From NCBI GenBank assembly GCA_024364735.1, contig JAGFNQ010000887.1, positions 373,569 through 437,568 of the forward strand: a stretch of 64,000 bases of DNA, written 5' to 3'. Below are positions 45,561-59,500 of this stretch, one piece after another. The position numbers and the translations under genes are program-made. Numbering within the stretch: the first letter of the stretch is position 1; each line of letters begins with the position of its first letter. Source of the DNA: Boesenbergia rotunda (taxonomy: Eukaryota > Streptophyta > Magnoliopsida > Zingiberales > Zingiberaceae). The notes below the pieces were generated by a model. It made no database searches. It had not been told where the DNA came from and worked only from the letters and a program-made list of their open reading frames with translations.

Positions 45561-45729
45561 ATAAATTTTTTCTGATACAAGAACTGAGGAGGTCGTTGAA
45601 TTTTATGCAGATGTTTAGGATAATTTTTTCAAAAAATAACTAAACTTTGTAATGGCCAGAATATTTTAGATAAATTATAATAACAGCACACGTAATCCGT
45701 CTGCCTGTTTTGTTTCCTTCTTCGAATCT

Positions 45730-45844
45730 ATTGCTCACCTCCAGTCACCTCTTTTGATTCGCATCTCTGTTTCCCTCTTATGCCGGCTCTTTCGGAGGAG
45801 CTGGGAGAGGAGGATCGTCAGCGATATCGTCGGCTTTAGATCAG
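45730..45844 (+). other. Probable 5' UTR exon of the CBL gene
   Basis: GC-richer sequence ends in GATCAG before GTAGCT at 45845, a good donor. It would splice to the acceptor TTACAG before 46594. The transcription start is not defined. Confidence 0.5.
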
Positions 45845-46595
45845 GTAGCTTTATACGTTCTTCACTGTTGGGATCCGTGATTCTTCGCGAAAAGAAGGTC
45901 CTTTTATATGTGTTTGTTGGTTTCCTTCCCAGCTGCGATACCTTGGTTTTGATTCGGGGTTGGGCGCAGATGCCAACCCTTACTCGACTGATTCGCCCGT
46001 ATCGTTTGATTTGATGAAACTAATTTGCATGATAATTTTTCTGTGAATCTGAGGAGAAAAGGCTCAATTTTTCCTTGAAACGGACAGGAAATTAACGATA
46101 GATAGGCTAACGTGATTCGATTCTGAGTGAGCTGTGAGCATATGATGGAACTGCGTGTAGGTATTTTTAATATGAAAATTTTGGCTTTCAATCCGTCAAT
46201 GGTTCAAAGGTCCATCTTTTCGATCTAGATACATAGTAGATTTGTAGTCTTAGTGTTGTTTGCATTTTTTGCCTCTCCTGAAACCGCTTCCAAAATTGTC
46301 ACGAGAAGCCATGTTAGTCGTGCTACATTGTTTCTTCCCACTCCTGATGTTACACCAGAGAAGCTCCTGCATCTTTGCTACATCCAGGTTTCTTGAACCT
46401 GAGTTAATGACCTAATGGATTTTCTCTTTTCAGATTCTGGTTTGTTTGCATCTTGAGGTCTACCTTACTCGTAAGCTTGAACTACAATGCAATATAAAAT
46501 GTGGAAAAGGTTGTTCTAGCAATATATGATGCTTTTCTATTTCCCCTAAAGTACCAGGAATATTTTAATTACCTTTGCTTTGTCAAATTACAGGT

Positions 46596-46640
46596 ATGGA
46601 GTGTGCTAACAGTCAGAAGATATCATGTTGCAGTGCCTAG
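46596..46640 (+). CDS. Upstream ORF overlapping the CBL start codon
   Basis: If the leader exon starts at 46594, its third base begins an ATG that opens a 14-codon frame ending TAG at 46640. It overlaps the CBL ATG (46625) in a different frame. Such an ORF would be expected to reduce initiation at the CBL start. It exists in the mRNA only if this acceptor is used. Confidence 0.45.
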   Translation: MECANSQKISCCSA

Positions 46641-47473
46641 AATGGTTCGAGCATTTCATTGCTGTCCTAGGAAAGTGCTGTGATCTTGATTTGTACCAGC
46701 CCAAAGAACTTAGGGATCCAGACCGGTTAGCTAGGGAAACAGTGTGTATGTACCTAGAGATGTATATACACAAGATTTTGCAATAGTTACTAGCTTCTTT
46801 CATGACCTTATAAGTTTCTTATATATGCTCTTTTCAATTTTTGTTATTCTCAGCAGTTGTGGTTTGAAATTGCTATTATTGACTGTTGGATACATCCTTT
46901 ACTTCTCATCATTGTTATTTGTCATTTGATTCTAGCTAAAGGTGTGCTTGTTCATCCTGCAGTTAGTGTAAGTGAAATAGAAGCATTATATGAGCTATTC
47001 AAAAAGATTAGTAGTGCTGTGATTGATGATGGACTAATCAATAAGGTACTAGACATAAGTATTCTGATTTCCCTAGTCTGATTAATGACCTGCAGTCAAG
47101 ATATCATAGCATGCTAAATGCATAGGACTCTATATTATTCATCCTCTTACCCAGAAGAGCTTCGATAAACACATTTATCTTAAATGGCAGAGGCCTACCC
47201 CTTTCTAGGAATGATCCTATTTTATGTTAATTTGCATCATTGGATCTTCAAGACTTAAAACATGTTTTGCTATCATGCAGGAAGAATTTCAGTTGGCACT
47301 ATTCAAGACTAGAAAGAAGGAGAGCTTATTCGCTGATCGGGTCTCTTCCTCTCTCCATACGTGTGTGTATTGTGACTTTTGAGTTAAATTAATCACAAAA
47401 GCGAGGGATCTAGATTTGGATGCTTAAGTAGAATTTGTTTATTGTTGTTCACATATTTGACTGTGTATTTGCC

Positions 47474-47509
<36 letters not shown>

Positions 47510-50500
47510 GGGAGAGAAATGCACCAAATATATATTTCTTTTACTTGAAAGATTGAGATGTTTGTAATTTCAGATAGCTCAAAATTTACCAATGTGTATG
47601 TATCATCTATTTTTGCATCTTTGCAAACAACTTTGATGGTTTCAACAACAATTTAGGAGAAACAATATAAGGTGGGCAGTTTGTGCCGAACTGCCATTAA
47701 GCTTGAAAATCTTATGAACAAAAAATTGATGGTTCTTCCAAAATTTGCATGAGCCATGAAATGTTTTTTTTCAAACTAGTAGTAGCATTCTATTTTCAAT
47801 TTTAGATTCGTGCAAACTAATAATGAGGTGCTGTGGATTCCCTTAATTGTTTCCATCTCAAGGCTATATCTTTGGATACCACTTAATTTCTTTCAGTTTA
47901 GTTTATGATCTACGGTCTTGAATTTTTTTTAATTTTTTTTGCAGGTTTTTGACTTATTTGACACAAAGCACAATGGAATTCTAGGATTTGAAGAGTTTGC
48001 GCACGCACTGTCCGTCTTCCATCCTAATGCTCCTATTGATGACAAAATTGATTGTATGCCTCTGATTTCATTGTTTTGTCATTTTTATGATTAAAATGGA
48101 CAGTATAGTCTTGACCAGTTTGCTTGTTGCATTATCTTGTTTCTTATTTCATTGTCATATAACTGGTTAGTTCTTACTATTATATGCACTTTATGAAATT
48201 CCCATAATTTGCTGCTATCTGTTAATAATATACTTAACATTTGTTATATTGTGCTATTAAAACTATCAGCAAGCTTCTTTTTGTATATATGGATTGTCAA
48301 GAATTTGGCACCTTTTACCAACTTGATGTTAAGAAATCCCCACACCTAGAAATTTATTTTGCAATATTTCACCTTTTCAAATTGTTACTTTTTAAGAACA
48401 AAAAATCTGTGCCAAAATAACAGATGCAAATAAAAATAAAAGAGAACCCATAATTGATCTTAATGTATTACTTCTGCATCTCCCTTACAAAGCCTTCCAC
48501 ATTTAGGTTGCTAGTTAATGATTGATTAAGTTTGATGGTTCACCCTTTGAAACAAGAGGCTCCAGCCCCCACTTCTTACTAGGTGAGGCTCACTGGTGAG
48601 ATATAGATGTAACTTCTATTCCTTCTCAAGGCTTAGATCTTCTAAAACTCTGTTTTCTCTCTTAACACTGGGAAAAAATAAATTTTGGTATCAGAGCTTA
48701 TTACAACCTAGGACTAGTATATGCTTGCAACTCCTTCAAATATAAGAACATTAGAATATTTAGACTTAGTTTTACAACCAAGAACAATTATCACTTTAGA
48801 TCAAAATAAACATAGTTGTTATATGCGAGTCAAAGCTCATACTCATTGTTTACACACAGAAAATGCGCACTTAAACACTCTTACAGACCTTGTGATCAAT
48901 CTGGAAATCACTTTAGAAGCACAACAACAGTTGTTAGTACATAAACTCGAAAACTTTACCAAATCAGTAAATCATAATAACCAAATACTTGATGAAACAT
49001 TACGCAATCTTGATTATATCAAATAGACCCAATCAGAAGCCTTAGTACAATCTAAAAGGAAAGAAGTAATCCAAAGACTTACTAGCTATCAACAAAACTC
49101 ATCTGTATGAAAAATTAGATGTACTACATAAACTTTTAGAGGAAATCAAATATAAATGAATAAACTGAGATTTGAAAATACACAGTATGAGGAAGCTTTA
49201 GAATACGTTAAGCAATTCTCAATCACAAAAGAAGACGGTTACTGCCAGCAGGAACTCAATGGAAAAGGAGATCAAATCCTTTTACAACAAAATAATACCT
49301 TAATAGCCTTAGTCTCATCACTTCATTACCAACTCTCTTTACTTGATAACAAATTGTTAACCTTAGAAAAACTTATTCTTGGAAACACCCAATCCATTAA
49401 TTGGAAGAGGCTTTAAACAAACTGAATAAAGACTTAGCCAACTGTCTTTAGGAAAAACAATTCCTAGGGATACACCAACTACGTCAAAATTTTTAACTTA
49501 TAAAAATGAATCTAGCAAAAATTGAAAATTTACTGGTCCTTCTTATACTGTAAGACCAACGGAATCTAATACTACTCTTGGATAGATACTGTACTTACAA
49601 GAAGAAATAGTATGCCCACTCTTGTCCCACACCGACTATAAGAAATCATAGATATAGAAAAAGACCTAAACATATTTTCCAATAAACAACTAAATACTTT
49701 AAATCCAAGAAAATTATATAGGCAAGGGCTACTTAATTTTTCCACTACAGTATATAGACATCATAGGCAAGAAGCACTTTATCTACCAGATGGAGAAGTG
49801 TAGCTCAATTTGATGTCAGAAGAGGCTGCAAAAACTTTTTTATTTAATAAAACATAATTATATCCATTTAGGATTAATTGTGTTTGAATTACACAGACTT
49901 ACTCGAGCCAGACTCTGAGGAAAGGTACTCCTTGTCCTACATGATACAAGATTCTCTGATACAGAGAAATCAATAATAGGCTTAATAGAAGTAAACATGA
50001 ATAGTAACTTAGGTATTACTTATTTATGCCTTAATTTCAATATGACTATAAAAGACTTCGTAAAACACATCAAAATTCACATACAAGCTAAAGGGTATAA
50101 CCAATTTCAAGGAGATACTTTACAACTAGACATGATCTTCCTAGGCAAAACTATGAATTATATACATAATCATTTTAAAATTTCTGTCACCAACATGATC
50201 GAAGCCCTTACAACAAAAGGAATACACTTTTTAAAACCTCGTGAATACAACTCCGAATTGTTAGCCGGATTAGAATGGAATATTCAACTTAAAAATCCTG
50301 AGCTCACTTTGAAACCCACTTCTTCACTAATGTACAAAGATAGGCATGATAATTTATCTGTCAGATTCTCTGGCTATCAACCAATATCTACTGAAACTGA
50401 AGAAACACAAACATAGAACATCATTCACCCTCCTGGAAACCTTCATTTAATGCAACTCCAAAGAGTTGATATACAAAAAACCCTCCTACAGATAGGACAG

Positions 50501-53500
50501 AAACATTTACAGTTAGTACAAAATTTCCCAATCTCTTACGAAAAACCCTCCAAAGAGTAGATGAAAACTGACAGTTTCTTTGATGACTTAAATACATATG
50601 TGTACTTACCAGCCGAAATTGCCCAATCTCTTACAGAAGCAGACTGTCAAGACTTAGAAAACTTTGACCATCAGCATCACAAGTTACCACAAAATTGGAC
50701 GTTATACTTTGATGAGTTATGAAATATTATAGCACAAAAGAAGAAGATGATATCCAAAGTCAAGCTTTTTCTCTTCCTCTTGTACTATTCCCAACCCAAA
50801 ATTATATGAATCCTGCAGAATCCTTTGATACTTCTTCGTCCAAACTATATGAAGTTCGCCTACCAGAAAGTACCATGCGAACTATGGACTATGGACAAGG
50901 TCATCCATCAAGAACTAGAATTCCTCCATATACCAACAATAATCCTTTAGTACGAACCATAGGACGAAGAGACCTCCAGAAATGACTTTCTTTGGAAAAG
51001 ACTCAGTCTTGCTAAACATAACAGAATGTGACCCACAATTATATGCACTTATTTAGAACAATGGATAGTCTCAATAAAAAGAGACTACCAAGCCAAACAT
51101 GAATTAGATATAGAAACTGGTGATGTCATAATTAGAGTTGGAGAAAATTACTTAGGAGATGTTGCAAGAGCAACATGGGAAGATTTTAAACTTCACTTTC
51201 TAGATGAAGTAGCTCGAATAGTTGCACAAGGAAATAATATCCTAAATTTTTGTTACGCTATTCATCGTCTGTTAACTATTACAGATGCTAACATTGGGTT
51301 AGATATTAGGCAAAAAAGCCATGCAAGACTTTGAACAACTATAATTATTTAATTGGAATTATATCAAACCTTTCTGTGATAACTTCTTAGCTCTTACAGC
51401 AATATTTGGGAATTATTGTAATTCTGCCTTAGGAGAAAGACTTTTTAGTAAATTATCTGGTGACTTAGGAAAAGAAATTCATAAGGCCTGGACTGATTTA
51501 CATGTCCTTGCAGTTTATGATAACATCAGCGCTAGAATACAACATATTCTAACCATTCTAAAAGAAAAATATACTTATATTCATATCGAAAAACAATTGA
51601 AAAATCAACAATATGGATTCTGTAGCCAAATATATACTCCACACCAATACGGAACTACTCGACAGACTCCTAGAAGACGGGGACCTCCTATCAAACCAAA
51701 ACCAAAATTCAAACCTAAGAAAACTTATTATGTCTGGAAAAGTAAAGAAAAGAAACCCTATTTAAAAAAAAACATGTGAGAAAATTTAAACCAAAGAAAA
51801 TATATGTCAATATTATTACTTGCTTTGCTTGTAATAAACTAGGCCACTTATCTTCAGCCTGTCCAAATAGGGAAAACTTGTATAGTAGGGAGGCCACACT
51901 TATAGGTTGTACCAATTTAGACCTTGTTGAAATCCAGTCAGATATTTCTGATACTTCATCTATCTATTCTATAGTCTCTGTAGAAGACCTGGAAGAAGTA
52001 GTCTCTACAACTTATTATACTCTAGTTAACTCCTTACAACCTACCACTTTCTCTTATTTAACACCAGAAGATCAAGAAACTTATGAGGAAACTATTAACC
52101 ATATTCAAAACTTTGAACTTATGTTTCATCATTGCATCCCACAAACCATCCATGATTTAAGAGTTGATCAACGGACTTGTGAACATGATTGGAACTTAAA
52201 AGACGGAACTGATAGTATACCATGTTTTATTTGTGGTTATTATCCTTCTATTCTCCAAAGAGGAACATGCAAACTCTGCTGAAAACAATGTTGCAACCTT
52301 TGTCTAGCCACTATTTACAATATCTCTATTCCCCCTACTCATACGATCAGAGGCAGCACTCGCAATACTTTATTAGAAACTTGTGTTGCTGTTTTAGAAA
52401 CAAGAATAAATGTCTTAGAAACAGAACTCACTCAATTACGGGAACAAATAGCCTTTACCGCTAAAGGAAAAGCTATTATACCTGAAGAACCAGAGGATAC
52501 AGAATTTGTATTTATACAAACTCCTAGTATCTGCAACACTGGTAACACTATAGACATTAGGGTCCAATGCCCTACTTAACATCCAAGGACATGAACTAAC
52601 TTTATATGCTTTTATTGATAGTGATGCTACCACTTCTACGGTTGATGAATCTTTATTATTATTTATACTCCCTCCGGACCTTATTAAGCAGACTAACACG
52701 ACACTTATGAGTACATAGTTTGATGGCAATATATAACCTGTCATAAATTTGTGAAAAATGATCATCTTAGGTTTTTTTACCAATTGTGGCACTTTTAGTG
52801 CTCCCCTTTCTATGGCTTAACTTCGGGTCGGACCAATGCCCCATAAATCCATTCCTCTTATTCTCGGTCTTAACTTCCTACTCTCCTTTGATAGAGCTTT
52901 CTTTTTAACTCGTGACTATGTACTTTTCTATCTTCTCCTGTTTGTGCCCCTATTCTCTCCGCCTATCCCTTAGAGGTTTGCGCTAGCCAGCATGGTGATG
53001 CCCTTCCCCCTCTGCCTTTGCCTGAAGCTAAAAACCCAACAGCTTGTCCTTGTCCCATTAAAGGTTCCTGCAAAACAAAACCCAAACTAAAAGTACTGAC
53101 TCAGGGAAACTAAACATACTTGCCTCTGATAGCCCACACATAGAAAGAAACTCTTTAGAAATAGAATATGAGTATGAGGAAGACGACCTAGTCTTTCTTT
53201 TGGATTTAAACCAAGATAAGGAATTATATCCAACAGATTTTCGTAATCCTACTTATTTATGCACCCTACTTAAAACACAAGATAATCTAGACAATGTTAT
53301 TTCTAGACTAGAAAAACTTGAGATCATAGGAGAAAACCTGACAAAATGTTGGGATCAAGATAAGGTATATTGCAAATTAAATATCATCAATCCTGATCTA
53401 ACTATTAAGGCTCAGGACTTAAGGTATACCAATTGGGAAAGAAATGAATGTACCATGCATATTGCCCAATTTCTAGCGCTTAAAGTCATACAACGATCTG

Positions 53501-56500
53501 ACTCTAGACACAAAAGTCCTTCTTTTATTGTTAACAAAGGAGAACAAAAACGAGGATAGTCCAGAATAGTATTTAACTATAAAAGACTTAATGATAATTG
53601 TCATGAAGATGGATATAAAATCCCTGATAAAGAACAACTACTTAATAAAATATAGAATTCAAAATGGTACTCAAAATTTGATATGAAATCAGGCTTTTGG
53701 CAAGTAAAAATACACCTTGAGTCAATACCCTGGACTGCATTCTCTTGTCCTGAAGGGCACTTCGAATGGTTAGTTATGCCATTTGGACTTAAAGTTGCAC
53801 CCCAAATCTTTTAAAGGAAAATGGATGATATCTTTAGAAGTGTCTCCTCTTTTACTTGTGTGATGTCTTAGTATTTTCTAAAACTAAAGATGAACACTTT
53901 GCCCACTTACACATGATATTTACTTTATTTGAAAATCACTGCCTAATTGTCTCAAGAAAAAAAAATGAAATTAGCAGTCCCATATATTGATTTTTTAGGA
54001 ACACTATAAGCTAAGGAAAAATAGCACTTCAAACACACATAACGACTAAATTGTTAGCCTATCCAGACAAAATGGAAGATATTAAAACCCTAAGATCCTT
54101 CTTAGGTTTACTTATTTATGCTAGACCGTATTTGAAAGATATTGGCAAAATCAGTGGACCTTTATACAATAAGACCTCACAAATAGGACAAAGGTATTTT
54201 AATCAATAGGATATAGACTTGGCCAAACAAATTAAACTTATGGTATAACAATTGCCAATGTTAACTCTCCCTTTAGATTCAGATTATCTGGTCATAGAAA
54301 CTGACAACTATGAAATAAGATGGGGAGGAGCTTTATTCAGAAAACTATCTAAATATAACCCTAAAACCTCTGAAAGTCTTTGTTGACATGCCTCTAGAAA
54401 ATATAAAGAAAAAGGTCATCTCACTTCCTCATACTATGAACTCTTAGTAGTCATCTATTGTCTCAATGCTTTTATGCTCTTTATTTGCAGTAAAACTGAA
54501 ATCACTGTACGAACAGATTGTGAAGCCATAGTTCGTTATAGTTAGCAAACGAAAGGAACCTAAAAAGGATTAAGTGTTAAAAGATGGATTAAATTTACAA
54601 ACATTATTATTAATAAAGGTCTTAAAATCACTTGGGAACATATTAAATGAACAAATAATTCCTTGGCAGATACTTTGTCTCGACTACTTCACTAATACTT
54701 GTTCTTGCAGGAATATGGATAAACAAAAGAAGGTGCGTACTTATGGACAGAAAACTATGAAATTTGGAACTCAAGAACTTCTGCAATACTTGCGTAAAGA
54801 GGATACTTTTCAGTTTGAATTACTAGCTTAACTTGATCCAATACAACTGTTTAATTGACAACGTATGGAATATTCCCACTCCCCCTTGAGTAGCAAATCA
54901 TAATATAGCCATTATTAATGCTCTTTCCAATTACTTGCTGACAATAGTGCAGAAACCAATAGTTAAAAAATATTCTTGCTATACTATTCTGACTAGAACA
55001 CAAGTAGGTTTATATGCTATTTGGGAAGAAGCCAAAAACATGCTTCCAGACACTAATAAACCCTTGTATAAAAGGTTTTATTTTGTCTCCGAGGTGTATG
55101 ATCTACTTAGAACTAGACTTGGTCCCAAGGTTTACAATCTCGTGCCGGTACCGACCGAAACCACCGAAACCTACCGTTCCGACACGGGACCGGCACCGGC
55201 ACGGGAGGCGGATCAATTTCGCATGCGTCATCGCATGCGTCACGCGCGCCAGAAGGAAGAAGGAAGGAAGAAGGGAGAAGGGAGAAGGAAGAAGAATTGG
55301 AGGATGAAATCTTAGGTTAGGTTTAGTTAAAACTTACCAGCGGAGGCGGAGGAGAGGCGGCGAGGCGGAGACGGAGGCGGAGGCAAGGTGCGACGGTGAG
55401 GTGGTGGCGGTGATGGCGCCTTTGAGGCAGTCGCGGCGGGTGCGGGTTGCGGCGGCGGCGGCGGCGTCGTGCTGAGGCGGGGCGAGCGCGAATTCGGGGT
55501 GTGGGGTGGGGGGAATAATCAGAGGAAAACAGATTTATTAAAATCTTAAATTATATATAAAATATTTAATTTTAATTAACTATTATATAAAATATAATTA
55601 TATATTATATAAATTAATAATAATTAAATAAACTGTTAAAAACTATCTAAAAAATAATTGTTAAAAATTAGAAAATTTTTAAATTTTTTAAATAAATTTA
55701 ATTTTACAATAATATTTAATACATATTCTTTAGAATATTTATAAAGTATAATTATATAAATATATTATATAAATTATTAATTAATACAATTATTATATAT
55801 AAATTCGGATTAATTTATATAATTATTGTAGATAATATTTTCTTTTATTTTAGAATAAAAATATTTTAGAATCAAAATTGATATGCCTAAGAAATATTAT
55901 CTGGCATTATGTTCTTATTTTAAAAATTTGGATAAATATATACTATCAAGTTCATGATTCCTAATAAAACATTTATATTCTTGTGCACTTCTAATATATC
56001 CGTATTAGTAAGATAACATATTATAATGTAACAATTTTAATTCGAGTTATTAATAGAGTAATTTCTTTAAAGAAAATTATATTTAATTATCTTTTTAACA
56101 ATATTAAGTTGTTCAATAATTGAGAACTTATATAAAATCAATATACAATTTATTTTTAAATTATACACAATAAACATATTTATCTAATAATTACTATATA
56201 TAAATAAAAAAATACCGAAACTGTACTGGCACGGCACGATACGATACCGAAACCGTATCGTTCCGGTCTAAGACCGAAACCTCGGCACGGGTCGAGATTT
56301 TAAACCTTGCTTGGTCCTAACTTTTTTATAAGTCCCTTATTACGAACTGAAACCCCTACTCAAGAAGACAAGACATACTTATCAACTGTCTTACAAAATC
56401 CTAATACTTCTACTTCTGATACCAGTAGACTTTCCTTGCCAACAAGACCCATGGATTATCAATCTTTAGAAATATTAAGAGTAAAAAGTGATAAAAGACG

Positions 56501-59500
56501 AACGGTTATTCTCGGGACACAAAAATCTACCTGAAGATATACTTGTTTATATTAGAACTATTGGGGATTTCATTTCTACACTTCAACAGTTCGCTGAATT
56601 AAGCGAAGCTCTTACTTGGTTTCATCAACATACCACTCCTGGTATTACTATTCTCTATGGAGAAGAGTACTTTTATAAACTTAAATGCCAAAAGGCATTT
56701 TCACAATGTACTACACCAGAATTTTTGGACTTAGGTTGCAGATGTCAATTACTTTCTCGTTCAAACGAGCTAATATTCACTTTGAAAGGTTTGAGAAAAG
56801 AATTATAGAAGAAGTCTTATCACTCCATTTACCCTACTTGACTTTGGGTTACTACAACAATTATGGATTCATGACATAAATTCGGTCCAAGAGTTTCCTT
56901 ACAAACTTAAGAGCATACTACAATACATCCTTGAAAAAAAAAGAAACTTTTGTTTGCTGTACTATTGGTAGTTCTCCCCTAGAATGGATTAATTGCAAAA
57001 TAGAACCTGCCATACATGTATTCAAGCTAGACCTTCAAGGAGTCAACGTACAACTCCATCCATTTGAAGAATATCTTTCTGCAACAGACAAAGATTGGTC
57101 CTCTCCTAAACCTCTTGACGAACAATTAAAACATTGGAGAGCCTCAGTTCAAGGCGGTTCTTGGTTTTGGGATCCATACGTAGATCCATTAGATTGCCTT
57201 TTGGCTAGAGAAACATTTACATAAAAAATTTATTAGCCAAAAGAACTAGGGATACAATTTTTCCCTTTTCACTATACCACTCAACATAAAATACTATGCC
57301 AGTTCTACCAGAAAAAAATCAGTAAATGGCAAGAAAAACAAAAACAAAATCAACTGCCCTCTCCAAGACTATCTAATACTACTCTGCCATCTATGGATTC
57401 AGTAGAAGAGGCTAACTTAGAAAATATGATGGAATCATAAAAGATAACTTATTCTACGTAATCAATGACCTCAGCACTCCCTTGACGTAAGCATTGACAT
57501 CAGCAACCACTCAGAAAGCCATGACTCAGCACTCCGGAAATATTCGCTCTCATTCACCAGCAAGACATCTTTCTGGTGTTTTCTTCTCTTCTCCCCTCTC
57601 TATAAATACTCTCCTCGTCCTACAAGCCAGAAACAAGTTCACTGGCAATCTCTCTTAGCGTTCTTTACTCACTTGCTTTCAGTTCTCCTACTATATGTAA
57701 GTTTTTCTTCCAGCACTTGTTTGTTTGTACTTTGTAATATGGCAACTTAAGTTAGTTATCTAAGCCTTACGATGACTCTGGTTTTTTACATCTCATGTCA
57801 AAAGTCCTCAGTTCTTATCTCAGTATACCTTTTGGTTGAACAGTAACTAGCTAAAGAAGAAGACTGTTCTGTTTATTGTTGTTCTCTGTAAAACTTGTGC
57901 TGACTATAGTAAAACAAAAGCCATCTCTAGCATGCATAAGACTTGAAACACTGTCGGGGTAAGCTAACAACTTAAACAATAGAACTGAGGCTTCTTACTA
58001 GGTGAGACTCATTGGTGAGACATAAATGTAACTTCTATTCCTTCTCAAGGCTTACATCTTCTAAAACTCAATTTCTCTCTTAACACTGAAAAAAAAATTG
58101 GTATCAAAGCTTATTACGACCTAGGACTAGTATATGCTTGCAACTCCTTCAAATATATGAACATTAGAATATTTAGACTTAGCTTTACAACTAAGAACAG
58201 TTATCACTTTAGTTCAAAATAAACATAGTTGTTATATACGAGTCAAAGCTCATACTCACTGTTTGCACATAGAAAATGTGCACTTAAACTCTCTGACAGA
58301 CCTTGTGATCAGTCTAGGAATCACTTTAGAAGCACAACAACAGTTGTTAGTACATAAACTTGAAAACTTTACCAAATCAGTAAATCAGAATAACAAAATA
58401 CTTGCTGAAATATTACGCAATCTTGATTATATCAAACAGACCCAATCAGAAATTTTAGAACAATCTAAAAGGAAAGAAGTCACTCTTCAGATATTGAGGT
58501 AAAAGACTTGTTAGTACAATCCAAAGACTTACTAGCTATCATAAAAACTCATCTGCATGTAAAATTAGATGTACTACATAAACTTTTAGATGAAATCAAA
58601 TATAAATGAATAAATTGAGATTTGAAAATACACAGTATGAGGAAGCTTTAGAATACGGTAAGCAATTCTCAATCACAAAAGAAGATGGTTACTGCCAGTA
58701 GGAACTCACTGGAAAAGGGGATCAAATCCTTTTACAACAAAATTTACATGCCCCTGCATTTTTTTTTTTTTGATAATTCACTCTTTCTAGGATAATGGTA
58801 AGTTTGTGTTGAATGGTGCGTTGTTGTAGTTCTGATTATGAAATTTAAATTGTCCAAGCAATGTGCTAAAATGCTAATAATATTTCTTAGTTACTGGTTG
58901 TCTAAATCCCACACTAGTGGTATCCTGGTGATTAGTTAATAGTCACCTTTGTTTAATTATTGGCAATTGTGTTTACTAAATTGCATTTTACATTTGTATT
59001 ATGGTCCTGCCTAAATTTAACCATTATGTTTTATTCAAAACTAATCAATTTCTGTTGCTAAAAAAATGTTTCTTGATTATATGGAATTTTCAAGATATTT
59101 ATCTTGTAATTGCAGTCTCTTTCAAGTTATATGACCTAAAGCAGCAAGGTTTCATTGAAAGACAAGAGGTACAATTCCATCAATTGGATCCACATGACCA
59201 TTTTCAAATATCACACCTTCCCATGTAGTGTAAGTTTTATTTTGAACATACTAATAGGATGGTCTAGAAAAATGTCGTTGTGGAGAAATCTGAAGACGTA
59301 CACTCTATCTGTTTATGATGTTTTAGATTAATAAACCAAAGTAATGACAAGCCACCATTTTTCACGAGGTCCTTTTTTATAAGATCAAGTAGAAGAATGT
59401 ATTTACTTTTCTGGACAAATATTATCTTGGTCTAGAACACTGAAGAAATATTTAGGGAGTGTTGGTGTGAGAGTTTTCTCTTTTCATTTTCTAGAAAATC

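Larger units (their letters stand above)
41747..45700. other. AT-rich intergenic region between the copia element and CBL
   Basis: No gene is seen. Contents include a MITE (43084-43397), a long TA repeat (43819-43911) and short tandem repeats (44245-44335, 45165-45240, 45460-45560). GC-rich islands at 42470-42600 and 42840-43020 might be gene or element fragments but show no family motif. The island at 42840 follows a TATATATAA-like word. Confidence 0.5.
48572..58743 (+). mobile_element. Endogenous pararetrovirus (Caulimoviridae) in CBL intron 4
   Basis: A decayed viral copy in the same orientation as CBL. The sequence at 48572-49293 recurs at 57991-58743, so the insert is longer than one genome; one unit is about 9.4 kb, or about 8.2 kb without the hAT insertion, within the Caulimoviridae range. 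Order: leader with tRNA-Met primer site, coiled-coil ORF, movement protein, coat protein with zinc knuckle, aspartic protease, RT and RNase H, a viroplasmin-like ORF, then a 35S-like promoter. No integrase is present and no target duplication is seen, as expected for this family, which enters genomes passively. Stops and frameshifts are spread through every ORF, so it is a fossil. The genus is not assigned. Confidence 0.9.
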
